Positions 16,228 through 23,523 of a stretch of 64,000 bases of DNA are shown here, piece by piece. The notes under the pieces are model-generated. The model saw nothing but the letters and a program-made list of their open reading frames with translations, did no database searches and had not been told where the DNA came from. Source of the stretch: Nocardioides marmoribigeumensis (GTDB lineage Bacteria > Actinomycetota > Actinomycetes > Propionibacteriales > Nocardioidaceae); contig NZ_JAVDYG010000001.1 in NCBI RefSeq assembly GCF_031458325.1, forward strand, positions 1,736,001 through 1,800,000. Reading direction: 5' to 3'. Position 1 is the stretch's first letter; each line of letters starts with the position of its first letter. Position numbers and translations under genes: made by a program.

Positions 16228-17802
16228 ATGAAGGAGCATGTCGCGGCCGGTGCTCGTGTCGGTCTCTGGGCCGGCCTCCTGGCCACCGCCGCGGGTGAGA
16301 TCACCGCATCAACGACCCGACGCGGCCGGTCACCGTCCTCAGGGCTCGCCCGAGGCCTGGTCGACGTGTCCCCGGCGATGCTCGTCGACGGCGGCGTGGC
16401 CCTGGTCGGACAGGCCGACAAGCCGGGCCTCCTCGCGATCGCCACCGGCGTCAGCGGCGCAGCAGCGGCCGCCGGCGGCGCGCTCGCACCTCGACACCCG
16501 GTCCTTGGCGCAGCGACCGCGGCCGCGCCACATGCGCTGGGCGGCGTGCTGGCACTTCGGCACGGCGACGCGTCCCCGACCGGCACCGCCGGTGCGACCG
16601 CCGCCGGCGTTGCGGTGGCCGTCACGGCGATCGCTCGGGTGAATCCCTCGCCCCGCCTGGCCGTCGCCGCGGTCGCGGGGGCAGCAGCCGCTGCGGTGGC
16701 AGCGGACCGACGGGCCCGACGGCGCGGCGCCGTCGAGCTCGGCCGTCGGGCCGCGTTGCCCGCGCCGACGCGACCGCTGCCCGGCCTCCCGACGGACGAC
16801 GCGACCCGGGCCCCGGGCGTCTCGCCGCTGTTGGTCGGGCCCGGGGAGTTCCCCGTCATCGACATCACCGTCCCCGAGCCCCGGGTGGATCTGGACACCT
16901 GGCAGCTCGAGGTGGATGGGGAGGTCCAGGCTCCGTTCGCGATGCCGCTGACCGAGCTCCTCGAGCTGCCACTGGAGGAGCGGGACCTGCTGCTGGTCTG
17001 CGTCCACAACCCGGTCGGCGGTGATCGAATGGGGTGCGCCCGCTGGACCGGGATCGCGGTCTCCGACCTGCTCGACCGAGCCGGAGTCGATCCGGCGTCC
17101 GGTGACGACCGCTGGCTGGTCGTCGAGGCGGTCGACGGCTACTGCAACGTGCTCCCGCTGGCGGAGGCGCGCGAGCATGCGTTCCTGGCGGTCGGGATGG
17201 CCGGTCAGCCACTACCGCGTGAGCATGGCAGCCCGGCACGCCTGCTGGTTCCCGGGCGGACCGGACAGGACGGACAGACCAAGTGGGTTCGCCGGCTCAC
17301 CGTCACCGGCAACCCTCCGCCGTCGTACTGGGGCCGGCGTGGCTGGCTCGACGGGGCCTACCCGGTGGCCCCGTCCGCTCGCATCGACGCACCCGGCCCG
17401 CACGCTCATGTGAGGCCCGGCCAGGTCCGGGTGCGCGGCTACGCGTGGGCACCTCCGGTCGGCGTCGAGGCCGTTCAGGTGCAGGTCGACGACGGACCCT
17501 GGCTCGACGCCGAGCTGGGCACCGACCTCGGTCCGGACGCGTGGCGGCCGTGGTCGATGGCCTGGGACGCCCCCCTCGGCCGCCACCGGCTGCGCGTGCG
17601 GTGCCGCGCCAACGACGGCAAGCTGCAGGATGACATCGACACCACGCCCTACCCCCACGGTGTGCGCGGCATCCACTCGGTCACCGTCCACGTCGGAGGA
17701 CGAGCAGGTGAAGCGACTGCCCGCAGGACGATCGACGCGGTCAGGACGAGACTGACCTGGAGCCTGCGCAGCGTCGCCGCATGGCAAGCCCGCTCCGCCT
17801 AG
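16228..17802 (+). CDS. Membrane-anchored molybdopterin oxidoreductase, sulfite oxidase family
   Basis: A 524-aa protein. Residues 1-170 are hydrophobic and Ala-rich (about five membrane segments). A molybdenum-cofactor domain follows (about 190-390: GEFPVIDITVPEPRVDLDTWQLEVDG, then LLVCVHNPVGGDRMGCARWTG), whose Cys near 258 is the expected Mo ligand. The C-terminal beta-sandwich (about 400-510) is the Mo-co dimerisation domain. No heme b5 motif or twin-arginine signal is seen, so the catalytic part is placed by the membrane anchor. The true substrate may be sulfite or another S/N-oxide. ATG 16228 follows GAGAGGAG; the GTG one codon earlier is possible. Confidence 0.9.
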   Translation: MKEHVAAGARVGLWAGLLATAAGEITASTTRRGRSPSSGLARGLVDVSPAMLVDGGVALVGQADKPGLLAIATGVSGAAAAAGGALAPRHPVLGAATAAAPHALGGVLALRHGDASPTGTAGATAAGVAVAVTAIARVNPSPRLAVAAVAGAAAAAVAADRRARRRGAVELGRRAALPAPTRPLPGLPTDDATRAPGVSPLLVGPGEFPVIDITVPEPRVDLDTWQLEVDGEVQAPFAMPLTELLELPLEERDLLLVCVHNPVGGDRMGCARWTGIAVSDLLDRAGVDPASGDDRWLVVEAVDGYCNVLPLAEAREHAFLAVGMAGQPLPREHGSPARLLVPGRTGQDGQTKWVRRLTVTGNPPPSYWGRRGWLDGAYPVAPSARIDAPGPHAHVRPGQVRVRGYAWAPPVGVEAVQVQVDDGPWLDAELGTDLGPDAWRPWSMAWDAPLGRHRLRVRCRANDGKLQDDIDTTPYPHGVRGIHSVTVHVGGRAGEATARRTIDAVRTRLTWSLRSVAAWQARSA

Positions 17803-17899
17803 CGACGGAGGGCTCACACGACGTCGTGACCACACCCCCGCCGCCGGCAGCGGGCTGGTCTGCCTCAGGTGCCTGCCGCCCGCCAGGGTCGAGGCCCGG

Positions 17900-18022
17900 G
17901 TGCACGACCTGGCGTCGGAGGTTGTCGAGCGTTGGCTCGAGATCATCGCCAGCGAGATCGTCGAGCACTGCTCCGCCACCAGCGCGAAGCAGTCCGCCGG
18001 CGGCCACGAGCGGGTGGCCTAG
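17900..18022 (+). CDS. Possible small ORF or gene remnant
   Basis: A GC3-rich frame from GTG 17900 to TAG 18020-18022 would encode 40 residues (VHDLASEVVERWLEIIASE, then IVEHCSATSAKQSAGGHERVA). Codon use looks genuine and the frame stays open for more than 90 bp upstream without a good start, so this may be the 3' end of a decayed gene. Its stop codon lies inside the left 86-bp repeat. No ribosome binding site is evident. Confidence 0.3.
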   Translation: MHDLASEVVERWLEIIASEIVEHCSATSAKQSAGGHERVA

Positions 18023-18099
18023 GCTCCTACCTGGGACGGATTTCTTCCTTGGGTTCTCACCAGCCTTCTGCCCATGGTTCTGTCCATGTCCCGGGCCTC
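18014..18099 (+). repeat. 86-bp direct repeat, left copy (matches the tRNA-Lys leader)
   Basis: Aligns without gaps to 19756-19841. The first 13 bp (GTGGCCTAGGCTC) are identical and the last 53 bp differ at four positions. Within it, TTCT starts three times at 12-bp intervals (TTCTCACCAGCC, TTCTGCCCATGG, TTCTGTCCATGT). Unlike the right copy, no tRNA follows: GGGCCTC is immediately repeated and then an inverted copy of the TTCT-TCCAT-TCCC segment appears (GGGATATGGAAAGAA at 18108-18122), forming an imperfect hairpin. Confidence 0.85.
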
Positions 18100-18314
18100 G
18101 GGCCTCTGGGATATGGAAAGAATTGCTCTGACCTGGCCCGTCGATCTCGTGCGCTGCGCACCGTTTCTCATTCACGAGACGCGGGGTCCCCAGATCTGGA
18201 GTGCGGTGCTGCATGTCGTGGAACGTCTGTGACCCGGCGGGTCGGTGGTCTAGTCCGTTCGAGTCCTGACGCGATCGCGGTCAACCGTTCTGCTCCTGCG
18301 TCGTCTGATCCCAT
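18100..18314. other. Upstream region of the sigma factor gene
   Basis: No gene seen. It holds the inverted segment described for the left repeat, the local palindrome GACCC-GGC-GGGTC at 18231-18243 and, upstream of 18315, no obvious TANNNT leaderless box. The palindrome is a candidate operator or autoregulatory site for the sigma gene. Confidence 0.45.
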
Positions 18315-18881
18315 ATGCACGTGGACAGGGACGAGATGGAGGAGGGGCCGACGTTGGCGGTGCCGACGAGGTCCCTCGGCGGCGATGGGCCTGCGGCGGT
18401 CTCAGAGCTGTTCGTCGTCCATCACCGTCGCCTGGTCGGTCTCGCACGGTTGCTGGTGGACGACCATCAGGTGGCCGAGGACGTGGTCCAAGATGCCTTC
18501 GCCGCTCTGCACCGGCACTGGCGCCGCCTTCGGAACCCCGATGCCGCGGCGGCCTATCTGAACCGTGCCGTCGTCAACGGCATCAGAGACGCTTTGCGTC
18601 GAGGACGGCGAGCCGACCGGGCGACCTTGCGGCTGGTTCCCCGACCCGAGGAGGTCGACTCCGCAGAGCTGGGAGTCGTTGCTCATCAGGAAGCGGATCG
18701 GATGTGGGCATCGGTCACCGCCCTGCCGATGCGCCAGAGGCAGGTGCTGGTCCTGCGCTACTACCTGGACCAGTCAGAAGCCGAGATCGCCGAGACCCTG
18801 GGGATCTCCCGGGGCTCGGTCAAGCAACACGCGAGCCGCGGACTGGCCGCCCTCGCTCACGAATGGGAGGAGAAGTCATGA
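18315..18881 (+). CDS. ECF-type RNA polymerase sigma factor (SigE-like)
   Basis: A 188-aa sigma-70 of the extracytoplasmic-function group. Region 2 is near residues 30-95 (LFVVHHRRLVGLARLLVDD, then EDVVQDAFAALHRHW, the core-binding and -10 recognition helices). Region 4 is near 130-182 (LPMRQRQVLVLRYYLDQSEAEI, then GISRGSVKQHASRG helix-turn-helix). No region 3 is present. The actinobacterial SigE-family look comes from the RRLVGLARLLVDD start. The downstream gene overlaps it by 4 bp and has one membrane helix, the usual layout for a sigma/anti-sigma pair. Start 18315 is assumed; ATG 18336 is also possible. Confidence 0.9.
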   Translation: MHVDRDEMEEGPTLAVPTRSLGGDGPAAVSELFVVHHRRLVGLARLLVDDHQVAEDVVQDAFAALHRHWRRLRNPDAAAAYLNRAVVNGIRDALRRGRRADRATLRLVPRPEEVDSAELGVVAHQEADRMWASVTALPMRQRQVLVLRYYLDQSEAEIAETLGISRGSVKQHASRGLAALAHEWEEKS

Positions 18882-19672
18882 CCGCCTCTGATGTCGAGCG
18901 CCGCCTGGCCGCTGTCCTCCACCAACACGCGGAGGACGCGATGAACCGAACAGACACCCTGGCCGAGCTCGACAGGTTCCACGATCGCGTCGACCAGGAC
19001 TCGCCGAGTCAGGGCCGGCGCAGGGCAGGCATCGCTGCGGCCGCGTTGACCGCAGCGGCGGTCGGGGCCGGCGTGCTCTGGATCGGCTTGGGCCAGGGTG
19101 GGACGCCTTCACCGGTGGACCCCGCACCGCCGGCCGCGTCGCCGCCCCCCTCTTCAACGGAGTCGGGGGCACCTCAGGCACCCGGAAGCACCGTGGAGGG
19201 GTTCGAAGGAGTGGAGTTCCCGCTGACGTTCGTGGTCCCCCGAGGATTCTCCGTCGCGTCCAGGGACACCGGCACGCGTCTCTACTCCATCGAGGGCACC
19301 AGCGGCGGCGCGGGAGCGTTCCTGATCAGCACGCTCGCCGGTGCCAAGACATCCGACCTGCCCGAGGACCTCGCTGCACACCTCCGCGAGACTCGAGACG
19401 ACCTTGTCGTGAGCGGTGTCGGCACGACCGAGGTCGGAGGCCGCCCTGCACAGACGTTCGCCCTTGCACAGAAGCCCGGAACTGCGCCGTCCGACTTGTT
19501 CTGCGTGCGCGCCGGATCCTGCTTCAAGCTCCTGCAGGACAAGCCGATGGACGTGACGGCCGTGCGCATCGGACGGGGCCTGGTCCTCTTCTGGGTGGAA
19601 TACCTGCCCACCGACCAGGCGAAGGTCCAAGGGCCCATGCAGGCCTGGCTCTCCTCAGTCCGCTGGGAGTGA
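18878..19672 (+). CDS. Single-pass membrane protein paired with the sigma factor (possible anti-sigma)
   Basis: A 264-aa protein. The cytoplasmic N-terminus (about 48 residues, AAVLHQHAEDAMNRTDTLAELDRF) resembles short sigma-binding tails. One membrane helix follows (IAAAALTAAAVGAGVLWIGL, about 50-70), then a Pro/Ser-rich linker (about 73-100) and an extracytoplasmic domain of about 160 residues with two Cys near 210 and 216 that could pair. It overlaps the sigma gene by 4 bp after GGGAGGAG. No zinc-binding HxxxCxxC anti-sigma motif is present, so anti-sigma function is inferred from position and topology only. Confidence 0.8.
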   Translation: MTASDVERRLAAVLHQHAEDAMNRTDTLAELDRFHDRVDQDSPSQGRRRAGIAAAALTAAAVGAGVLWIGLGQGGTPSPVDPAPPAASPPPSSTESGAPQAPGSTVEGFEGVEFPLTFVVPRGFSVASRDTGTRLYSIEGTSGGAGAFLISTLAGAKTSDLPEDLAAHLRETRDDLVVSGVGTTEVGGRPAQTFALAQKPGTAPSDLFCVRAGSCFKLLQDKPMDVTAVRIGRGLVLFWVEYLPTDQAKVQGPMQAWLSSVRWE

Positions 19673-19755
19673 GCCAGGCGATCGAGACCGGCGGTGACGA
19701 TCCCTCGTCCACGACGAGCTGCCGGGACCCCGACCGCGGAGAACGGGCCCGGCGC

Positions 19756-19841
19756 GTGGCCTAGGCTCGTCCCTGCGGATGAATTGATCCTTGGGTTCTC
19801 ACCAGCGTTCTGCCCATGGTTCTTTCCATATCCCGGGCCTC
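19756..19841 (+). repeat. 86-bp direct repeat, right copy (leader of tRNA-Lys)
   Basis: Contains GTGGCCTAGGCTC with a TAGGCT -10-like box, then the 12-bp-spaced TTCT units, and ends with GGGCCTC, which is the 5' strand of the tRNA-Lys acceptor stem. It is the functional-looking copy; the left copy is 1742 bp upstream. Confidence 0.85.
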
Positions 19842-19907
19842 TAGCTCAACTGGCAGAGCAGCGGACTTTTAATCCGCGGGTTGTGGGTTCGAGCCCCACG
19901 GGGCCTA
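19835..19907 (+). tRNA. tRNA-Lys (UUU anticodon)
   Basis: A full cloverleaf can be folded by eye. The acceptor stem pairs GGGCCTC with GGGGCCT (two G-U pairs) and has discriminator A; the D arm is GCTC...GAGC; the anticodon stem GCGGA/TCCGC carries loop CTTTTAA with TTT in the centre; the T arm is GTGGG-TTCGAGC-CCCAC. CCA is not encoded. The 3' end lies one base from the stop codon of the convergent gene at 19909. Reading frames that translate through it are artefacts. Confidence 0.96.
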
Positions 19908-19908
19908 C

Positions 19909-20475
19909 TCATCGCCGTCGAAGCAGGACGACCCCCGCCCCCATCCAGCACAAGCGGAAGGGCACCGCGAGCAGGATCCGCGAGGTCTGCTCGTTGGCGA
20001 AGGGCAGCAGAACGGCGCTCGCCAGCAGCGAGATCGCACACCATGTCGGGAGCACCCGCGCGCGCAGCACGACGACGACGCCCAGGACGAGCCCCAGCAC
20101 GAGCAGCAGCACGCCCGGCACGACAAGGCCGGGCATGCCGTTCCAGTTGTTGTCGACGAACGTCGAGACGACGAGCGCGACGGCCAGCAGCGCACAGCCG
20201 ACCGCTCCTGCGACACCGGCAGCGACGCCGCTCCGGCCGAGACCGGTGCGCGCACGCGCCAGCGCGAGCAGGCCCACTCCGGTGGCCGCGAGCATGACGC
20301 CCGCCACCACGAACGGGACCTCGGCGGCCGGGGTGGACTCACGCATCGCGTGATCTACGCAGCCTTCGTCGATGCATCCCTGCGGGAGCGAGTTGTGCGC
20401 CAGGCACGCGACCACCCAGGCCGGCCCTCCGACGAGCGAGGCCACGCCCGTGACCCTCGCCCAGGTCGCCCTCAC
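19909..20475 (-). CDS. Polytopic membrane protein, unknown function
   Basis: A 188-aa protein with about five or six hydrophobic helices (ASLVGGPAWVVACLAH; VPFVVAGVMLAATGVGLLAL; VAAGVAGAVGCALLAVALVVS; LVVPGVLLLVLGLVLGVVVV; CAISLLASAVLLPF; LCWMGAGVVLL). A Cys pair (QGCIDEGCVD) sits in the first external loop. GTG start overlaps the upstream regulator gene by 4 bp (GTGA), so the two form an operon and this protein is a likely target or partner of that regulator. Not recognised further. Confidence 0.82.
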   Translation of the reverse strand: MRATWARVTGVASLVGGPAWVVACLAHNSLPQGCIDEGCVDHAMRESTPAAEVPFVVAGVMLAATGVGLLALARARTGLGRSGVAAGVAGAVGCALLAVALVVSTFVDNNWNGMPGLVVPGVLLLVLGLVLGVVVVLRARVLPTWCAISLLASAVLLPFANEQTSRILLAVPFRLCWMGAGVVLLRRR

Positions 20476-21008
20476 GCCGACCCCTCGGGGTCGGGCACCA
20501 CGATCGTGCTCAGCATCCGGCGTCTCCGGTCGGGCGCCGGCTCGTTCGCCAGACGCGGGATCAGCACGCTCGCCAGCTCGTGCAGCATCTCGGCCGTCTC
20601 CTCGTCGGTCAGGTGGAAGGCCGCCTGGCGGTAACCCACCAGGTCGCGGCCCAGGTCGACGTCGCCCGCCTCGAGGTAGCGGTCGAAGTCGCGCAGCAGC
20701 CCGGCGACGAACACCGTGAACGCCTGGCGGTGGTCCTCGACCGACATCGCCGCGGCCTCCTCGGGCCCCACCACCGCTGCCGCCTCCCGCAGGCGGTAGG
20801 TGCGCTCGAACGCCCCCCTCACCCGGCGCTCGTCGACCACCTCGAGGACCTCGGCATCGGCGAGCAGGGCGACGTGACGGTACAGCGTCGCGGGGGGTAC
20901 GTCGGGCAGGTCGTCCCGCAGCTCGCCCGTCGTCCGCGTCCGGCCGCCGAGCAAGGACTGCACGACCCGCAGCCGCACGGGGTGCAGCAGGAGGTCGGCG
21001 CTCGGCAT
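20472..21008 (-). CDS. Winged-helix transcriptional regulator (ArsR/PadR-like)
   Basis: A 178-aa protein starting MPSADLLLHPVRLRVVQSLLGG and RTRTTGELRDDLPDVPPATLYRHVALLADAEVLEVVDER, an ArsR-type winged helix with the recognition helix in PPATLYRHV. The C-terminal half (about 85-178) is helical and probably dimerises or senses a ligand. The start appears leaderless (TAACAT box 7 nt upstream). The divergent gene at 21065 and the palindrome TTCTCA-TCGG-TGAGAA between them suggest it controls both directions. Ligand unknown. Confidence 0.85.
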   Translation of the reverse strand: MPSADLLLHPVRLRVVQSLLGGRTRTTGELRDDLPDVPPATLYRHVALLADAEVLEVVDERRVRGAFERTYRLREAAAVVGPEEAAAMSVEDHRQAFTVFVAGLLRDFDRYLEAGDVDLGRDLVGYRQAAFHLTDEETAEMLHELASVLIPRLANEPAPDRRRRMLSTIVVPDPEGSA

Positions 21009-21027
21009 GAGCCCGATGTTATCGCGA

Positions 21028-21058
21028 TTGACAACGTTCTCATCGGTGAGAATAGAAT
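21028..21058 (+). promoter_or_regulatory. Divergent promoter region with palindromic operator
   Basis: TTGACA at 21028-21033 and TAGAAT at 21053-21058 form a plausible rightward promoter (19-nt spacing) 6 nt before ATG 21065. The inverted repeat TTCTCA-TCGG-TGAGAA lies between them at 21037-21052. On the other strand TAACAT (21016-21021) serves the regulator gene. Confidence 0.6.
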
Positions 21059-21064
21059 GGGGTC

Positions 21065-21412
21065 ATGGCCCGACTCACCCTCAGCGACGACAGCGTCCAG
21101 CTCCGCTTCACCACCACCGAGAAGATCCTCGGGCTGGTCAAGGACCAGGACTTCCCGCGCAGCGCGGTGCAGTCCGCCCGGGTCGAGCAGGACGGCCTGC
21201 ACGCCACGCAGGGCGTCCGCGCGCCCGGGCTCGGCGTCCCGGGCTACCGCAAGGTCGGCACCTGGCGCGGCAAGGGCCGCAGCCTGGTCTCGGTGCGCCG
21301 CCACGAGCCCGCGGTCGTCGTCGAGCTGAGCGGCCAGCGCGTCGACCGCCTCGTCGTCGGCGTCGACGGCGACGCCTCGGCCCTCGCGGCGGCGCTCTCC
21401 GGCACCGCCTGA
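21065..21412 (+). CDS. Small conserved hypothetical protein (bacterial PH-like)
   Basis: A 115-aa soluble protein rich in beta strands: ARLTLSDDSVQLRFTTTEKILGLVKDQDFP, then VGTWRGKGRSLVSVRRHEPAVVVEL and a final helix (DGDASALAAALSGT). This resembles the bacterial pleckstrin-homology fold of actinobacterial hypotheticals, a guess from the strand pattern. Leaderless start (TAGAAT six bases upstream). It is divergent from the winged-helix regulator and shares its operator, so it is probably part of that response. Confidence 0.75.
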   Translation: MARLTLSDDSVQLRFTTTEKILGLVKDQDFPRSAVQSARVEQDGLHATQGVRAPGLGVPGYRKVGTWRGKGRSLVSVRRHEPAVVVELSGQRVDRLVVGVDGDASALAAALSGTA

Positions 21413-21434
21413 GACGAGCCGCCCGCGGCGGGGG

Positions 21435-23513
21435 TCAGGCGCCTGCCGGCACCCCTCGCCGCTCCAGGGCGAGCTCACGCACGCGGGCGATGTCGTCGTC
21501 GGTGAAGACACCGTTGACGCCCGAGATGGTGGCCAGCCGCATGCCGTGCTTGAGGCCGAGGCGGTAGATCTCCTTGACCTTCTCCCACTCGATGTTGCGC
21601 CCGACGGTGAACGTCTCGTAGCGGCCCTCCAGCGCCAGGACGACGGTCTCCGCCATGCAGGCGTAGACGACGCCGGGCGGGAGCCCGATGGGGCGCATGC
21701 GCACGTCACCGGGCAGCTCGATCTCGCCCGACTCGACGACCAGCACGTCCGGCCGCTTGGCGACGTCCTCGGCCGAGAGGTCGAGCGGCCGGGCCACGTC
21801 GGTGATCACGCAGCCCGGCTTGACCTCCATGATGTCCAGCACGCGCTTGCCGGCGCCCGAGGTCGCCGTGACGATCACGTCCATGTCGGCGAGGTGCTCG
21901 TCCGGGGTGGCGGCCACCCGGATCTGCGCCCGCGGACCGTCGTCCTCGATCTCGCGCTTGAGCGCGAGGAGCTTGGCGGACTCGGGCGAGACCAGCCACA
22001 GCTCGTCGCTGGCCAGGGCGAGCAGCCGCGCGCACACCGACCCGATCGCTCCGGTCGCGCCGACCACCATCGCCTTGCCCTTGATGCGGCCCTTCTCGTC
22101 GACCTCCGCGAGGCCGAGCCTGTCGATCGCGTCGTGGGCGGCCCACAGGGCTCCCGAGGCGCTGTAGCTGTTGCCGGTGGTGACCGGGAGCGGCGCCTTC
22201 TTGGCCACCGTGACACCCGCGTCGCCGACGACCTTGGTGAACGCCCCGAGGCCCATCACCTGCGCGCCGAGCTTGCGGGCCATCTCGGCCGCCTGCAGCA
22301 GCCGTGCGTAGGTGAACTCGGGGCTGTGCGCCATCATCTCCTTCGGCGTCCCGCCCACCGTGATCAGCCAGCCCTCGGCCTCGGCCCCGGTCGGCGACCT
22401 GATGCCGGTCACGTGCGTGTAGACGAACGGCGGCGCGTAGGCGAGCGCCTTCTCCATCACGTCGACGACCGGCGACGGCGAGTGCCGTGCGACCAGGCCG
22501 AGCGGCTCCACGTTGTCGAAGAACTTCTGCGAGAGCGGATGGATCACGAACGCGAAGCGGCTCCTGCGCCGCGGACCGTTGGGGTGCAGCACCCTCGGCT
22601 CGAGCCCGGCCCCGACGATCATGTCGAGCAGGTCGTCGTGGGTGAGCCGCCCTCCCCGGGCAGCGAGCGCGAGCATCATCGCCTGCAGCACGGCGGCGTT
22701 GACGGTCACACCCTGCTCCTCGAACGGCTGGGGGGTCGCGTCCAGCACCAGGTCGACGCCGCGCGAGGCGAGCTCGGCGAGCCGCTCCTCCGAGATCGCC
22801 GACGTCACCAGCGTCTTGCCGGCCAGGTCCTCCAGCCCGAAGCCGACCAGCTCGTCGTACGTCGCCACGACGACGTCGCAGTCGCGTGCGGCCTTGCGGG
22901 CGAGCGCGAGGCTGATCCGGAACCCGGGTGCGTTGATCTCCGCCTTGACCTGCCGGGGCAGGTGGCGCAGCGGCCACAGCCCGACGTCGGCGGCCAGCCC
23001 GACCAGCGGGTTCTGGTCGACGAGGGTCGGCACGCCCAGGCGCAGCAGCGGGTCGGCGAACTCGAGGTTGTCGGTGAACTCGCGCAGGACCCGCGTCGTC
23101 CGGTCGTGGTTGACCCCGCCGAGCACGACCGTCCGGGCGTTGGCGAACAGCCCCGGCAGGTCCTGCTGGACGTGGCGGATCGCCCACTCCTGCAGCACGT
23201 CGCGCAGCTCGTGCCCGTCCGGCACCGGTACGCCGGGGGCCGCGGCTGCCTTGACCCGCTCGATCGCGTGCAGCTCGCCGTCGTACAGCCCGGCGGCGCG
23301 CGCCTCGCGGATCCCGGTCACGGCCAGGGCCGCGGCCTCCGCCGACCACTTCTCGACCAGCGCGCCTGCGACCTCGACGTCTCCGTCGGTGCCGAGGCGC
23401 ATCAGCCGGAAGTCGTGGTCGAGGAAGCGCACGCGCTCGTCGTAGTCGCGGTCCGCGCCGGCGAGGCTGACGTCGACGATCGTGAGCAAGGGGCCGGGCG
23501 TGCGGGTCATCAC
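21435..23513 (-). CDS. Two-part dehydrogenase with C-terminal acyl-ACP reductase (AAR)-like half
   Basis: A 692-aa soluble protein. The C-terminal ~380 residues follow cyanobacterial acyl-ACP reductase: GLGAFTKVV, PLPVTTGNSYSAS, the Rossmann loop VVGATGAIGSVCARLL near 480-495, and VVYACMAETVVLALEG followed by FTVGRNIEWEKV. Cys619 in YACMAET aligns with the catalytic Cys that forms the acyl-thioester in the cyanobacterial enzyme (Cys294 in Synechococcus, from memory). The N-terminal ~300 residues (VVLGGVNHDRTTRVL, VDQNPLVGL, LVTSAISEERL) form another, unrecognised nucleotide-fold-like half. It starts 10 bp after carbamate kinase and is the last gene of the arginine deiminase operon. Aldehyde-forming or amino-acid-derived semialdehyde chemistry is possible; substrate unknown. 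Confidence 0.85.
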   Translation of the reverse strand: MMTRTPGPLLTIVDVSLAGADRDYDERVRFLDHDFRLMRLGTDGDVEVAGALVEKWSAEAAALAVTGIREARAAGLYDGELHAIERVKAAAAPGVPVPDGHELRDVLQEWAIRHVQQDLPGLFANARTVVLGGVNHDRTTRVLREFTDNLEFADPLLRLGVPTLVDQNPLVGLAADVGLWPLRHLPRQVKAEINAPGFRISLALARKAARDCDVVVATYDELVGFGLEDLAGKTLVTSAISEERLAELASRGVDLVLDATPQPFEEQGVTVNAAVLQAMMLALAARGGRLTHDDLLDMIVGAGLEPRVLHPNGPRRRSRFAFVIHPLSQKFFDNVEPLGLVARHSPSPVVDVMEKALAYAPPFVYTHVTGIRSPTGAEAEGWLITVGGTPKEMMAHSPEFTYARLLQAAEMARKLGAQVMGLGAFTKVVGDAGVTVAKKAPLPVTTGNSYSASGALWAAHDAIDRLGLAEVDEKGRIKGKAMVVGATGAIGSVCARLLALASDELWLVSPESAKLLALKREIEDDGPRAQIRVAATPDEHLADMDVIVTATSGAGKRVLDIMEVKPGCVITDVARPLDLSAEDVAKRPDVLVVESGEIELPGDVRMRPIGLPPGVVYACMAETVVLALEGRYETFTVGRNIEWEKVKEIYRLGLKHGMRLATISGVNGVFTDDDIARVRELALERRGVPAGA

Positions 23514-23523
23514 CTCACGCCCC

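Noticed and set aside
18248-18275. T-arm-like sequence (CCGTTCGAGTCCTGAC), possible tRNA remnant
   Set aside because: The flanking bases do not pair into a T stem and no anticodon or D arm is present.
1-19834. Integrated phage or conjugative element at tRNA-Lys
   Set aside because: No integrase, excisionase, relaxase or phage gene is visible left of the tRNA, and the repeats lie at its 5' side; only the duplication itself is reported.
19694-20353. Protein reading through the tRNA-Lys gene
   Set aside because: The segment is a foldable tRNA; the translated LAQLAEQRTFNPRVVGSSP string is a familiar artefact of reading tRNA sequence as protein.
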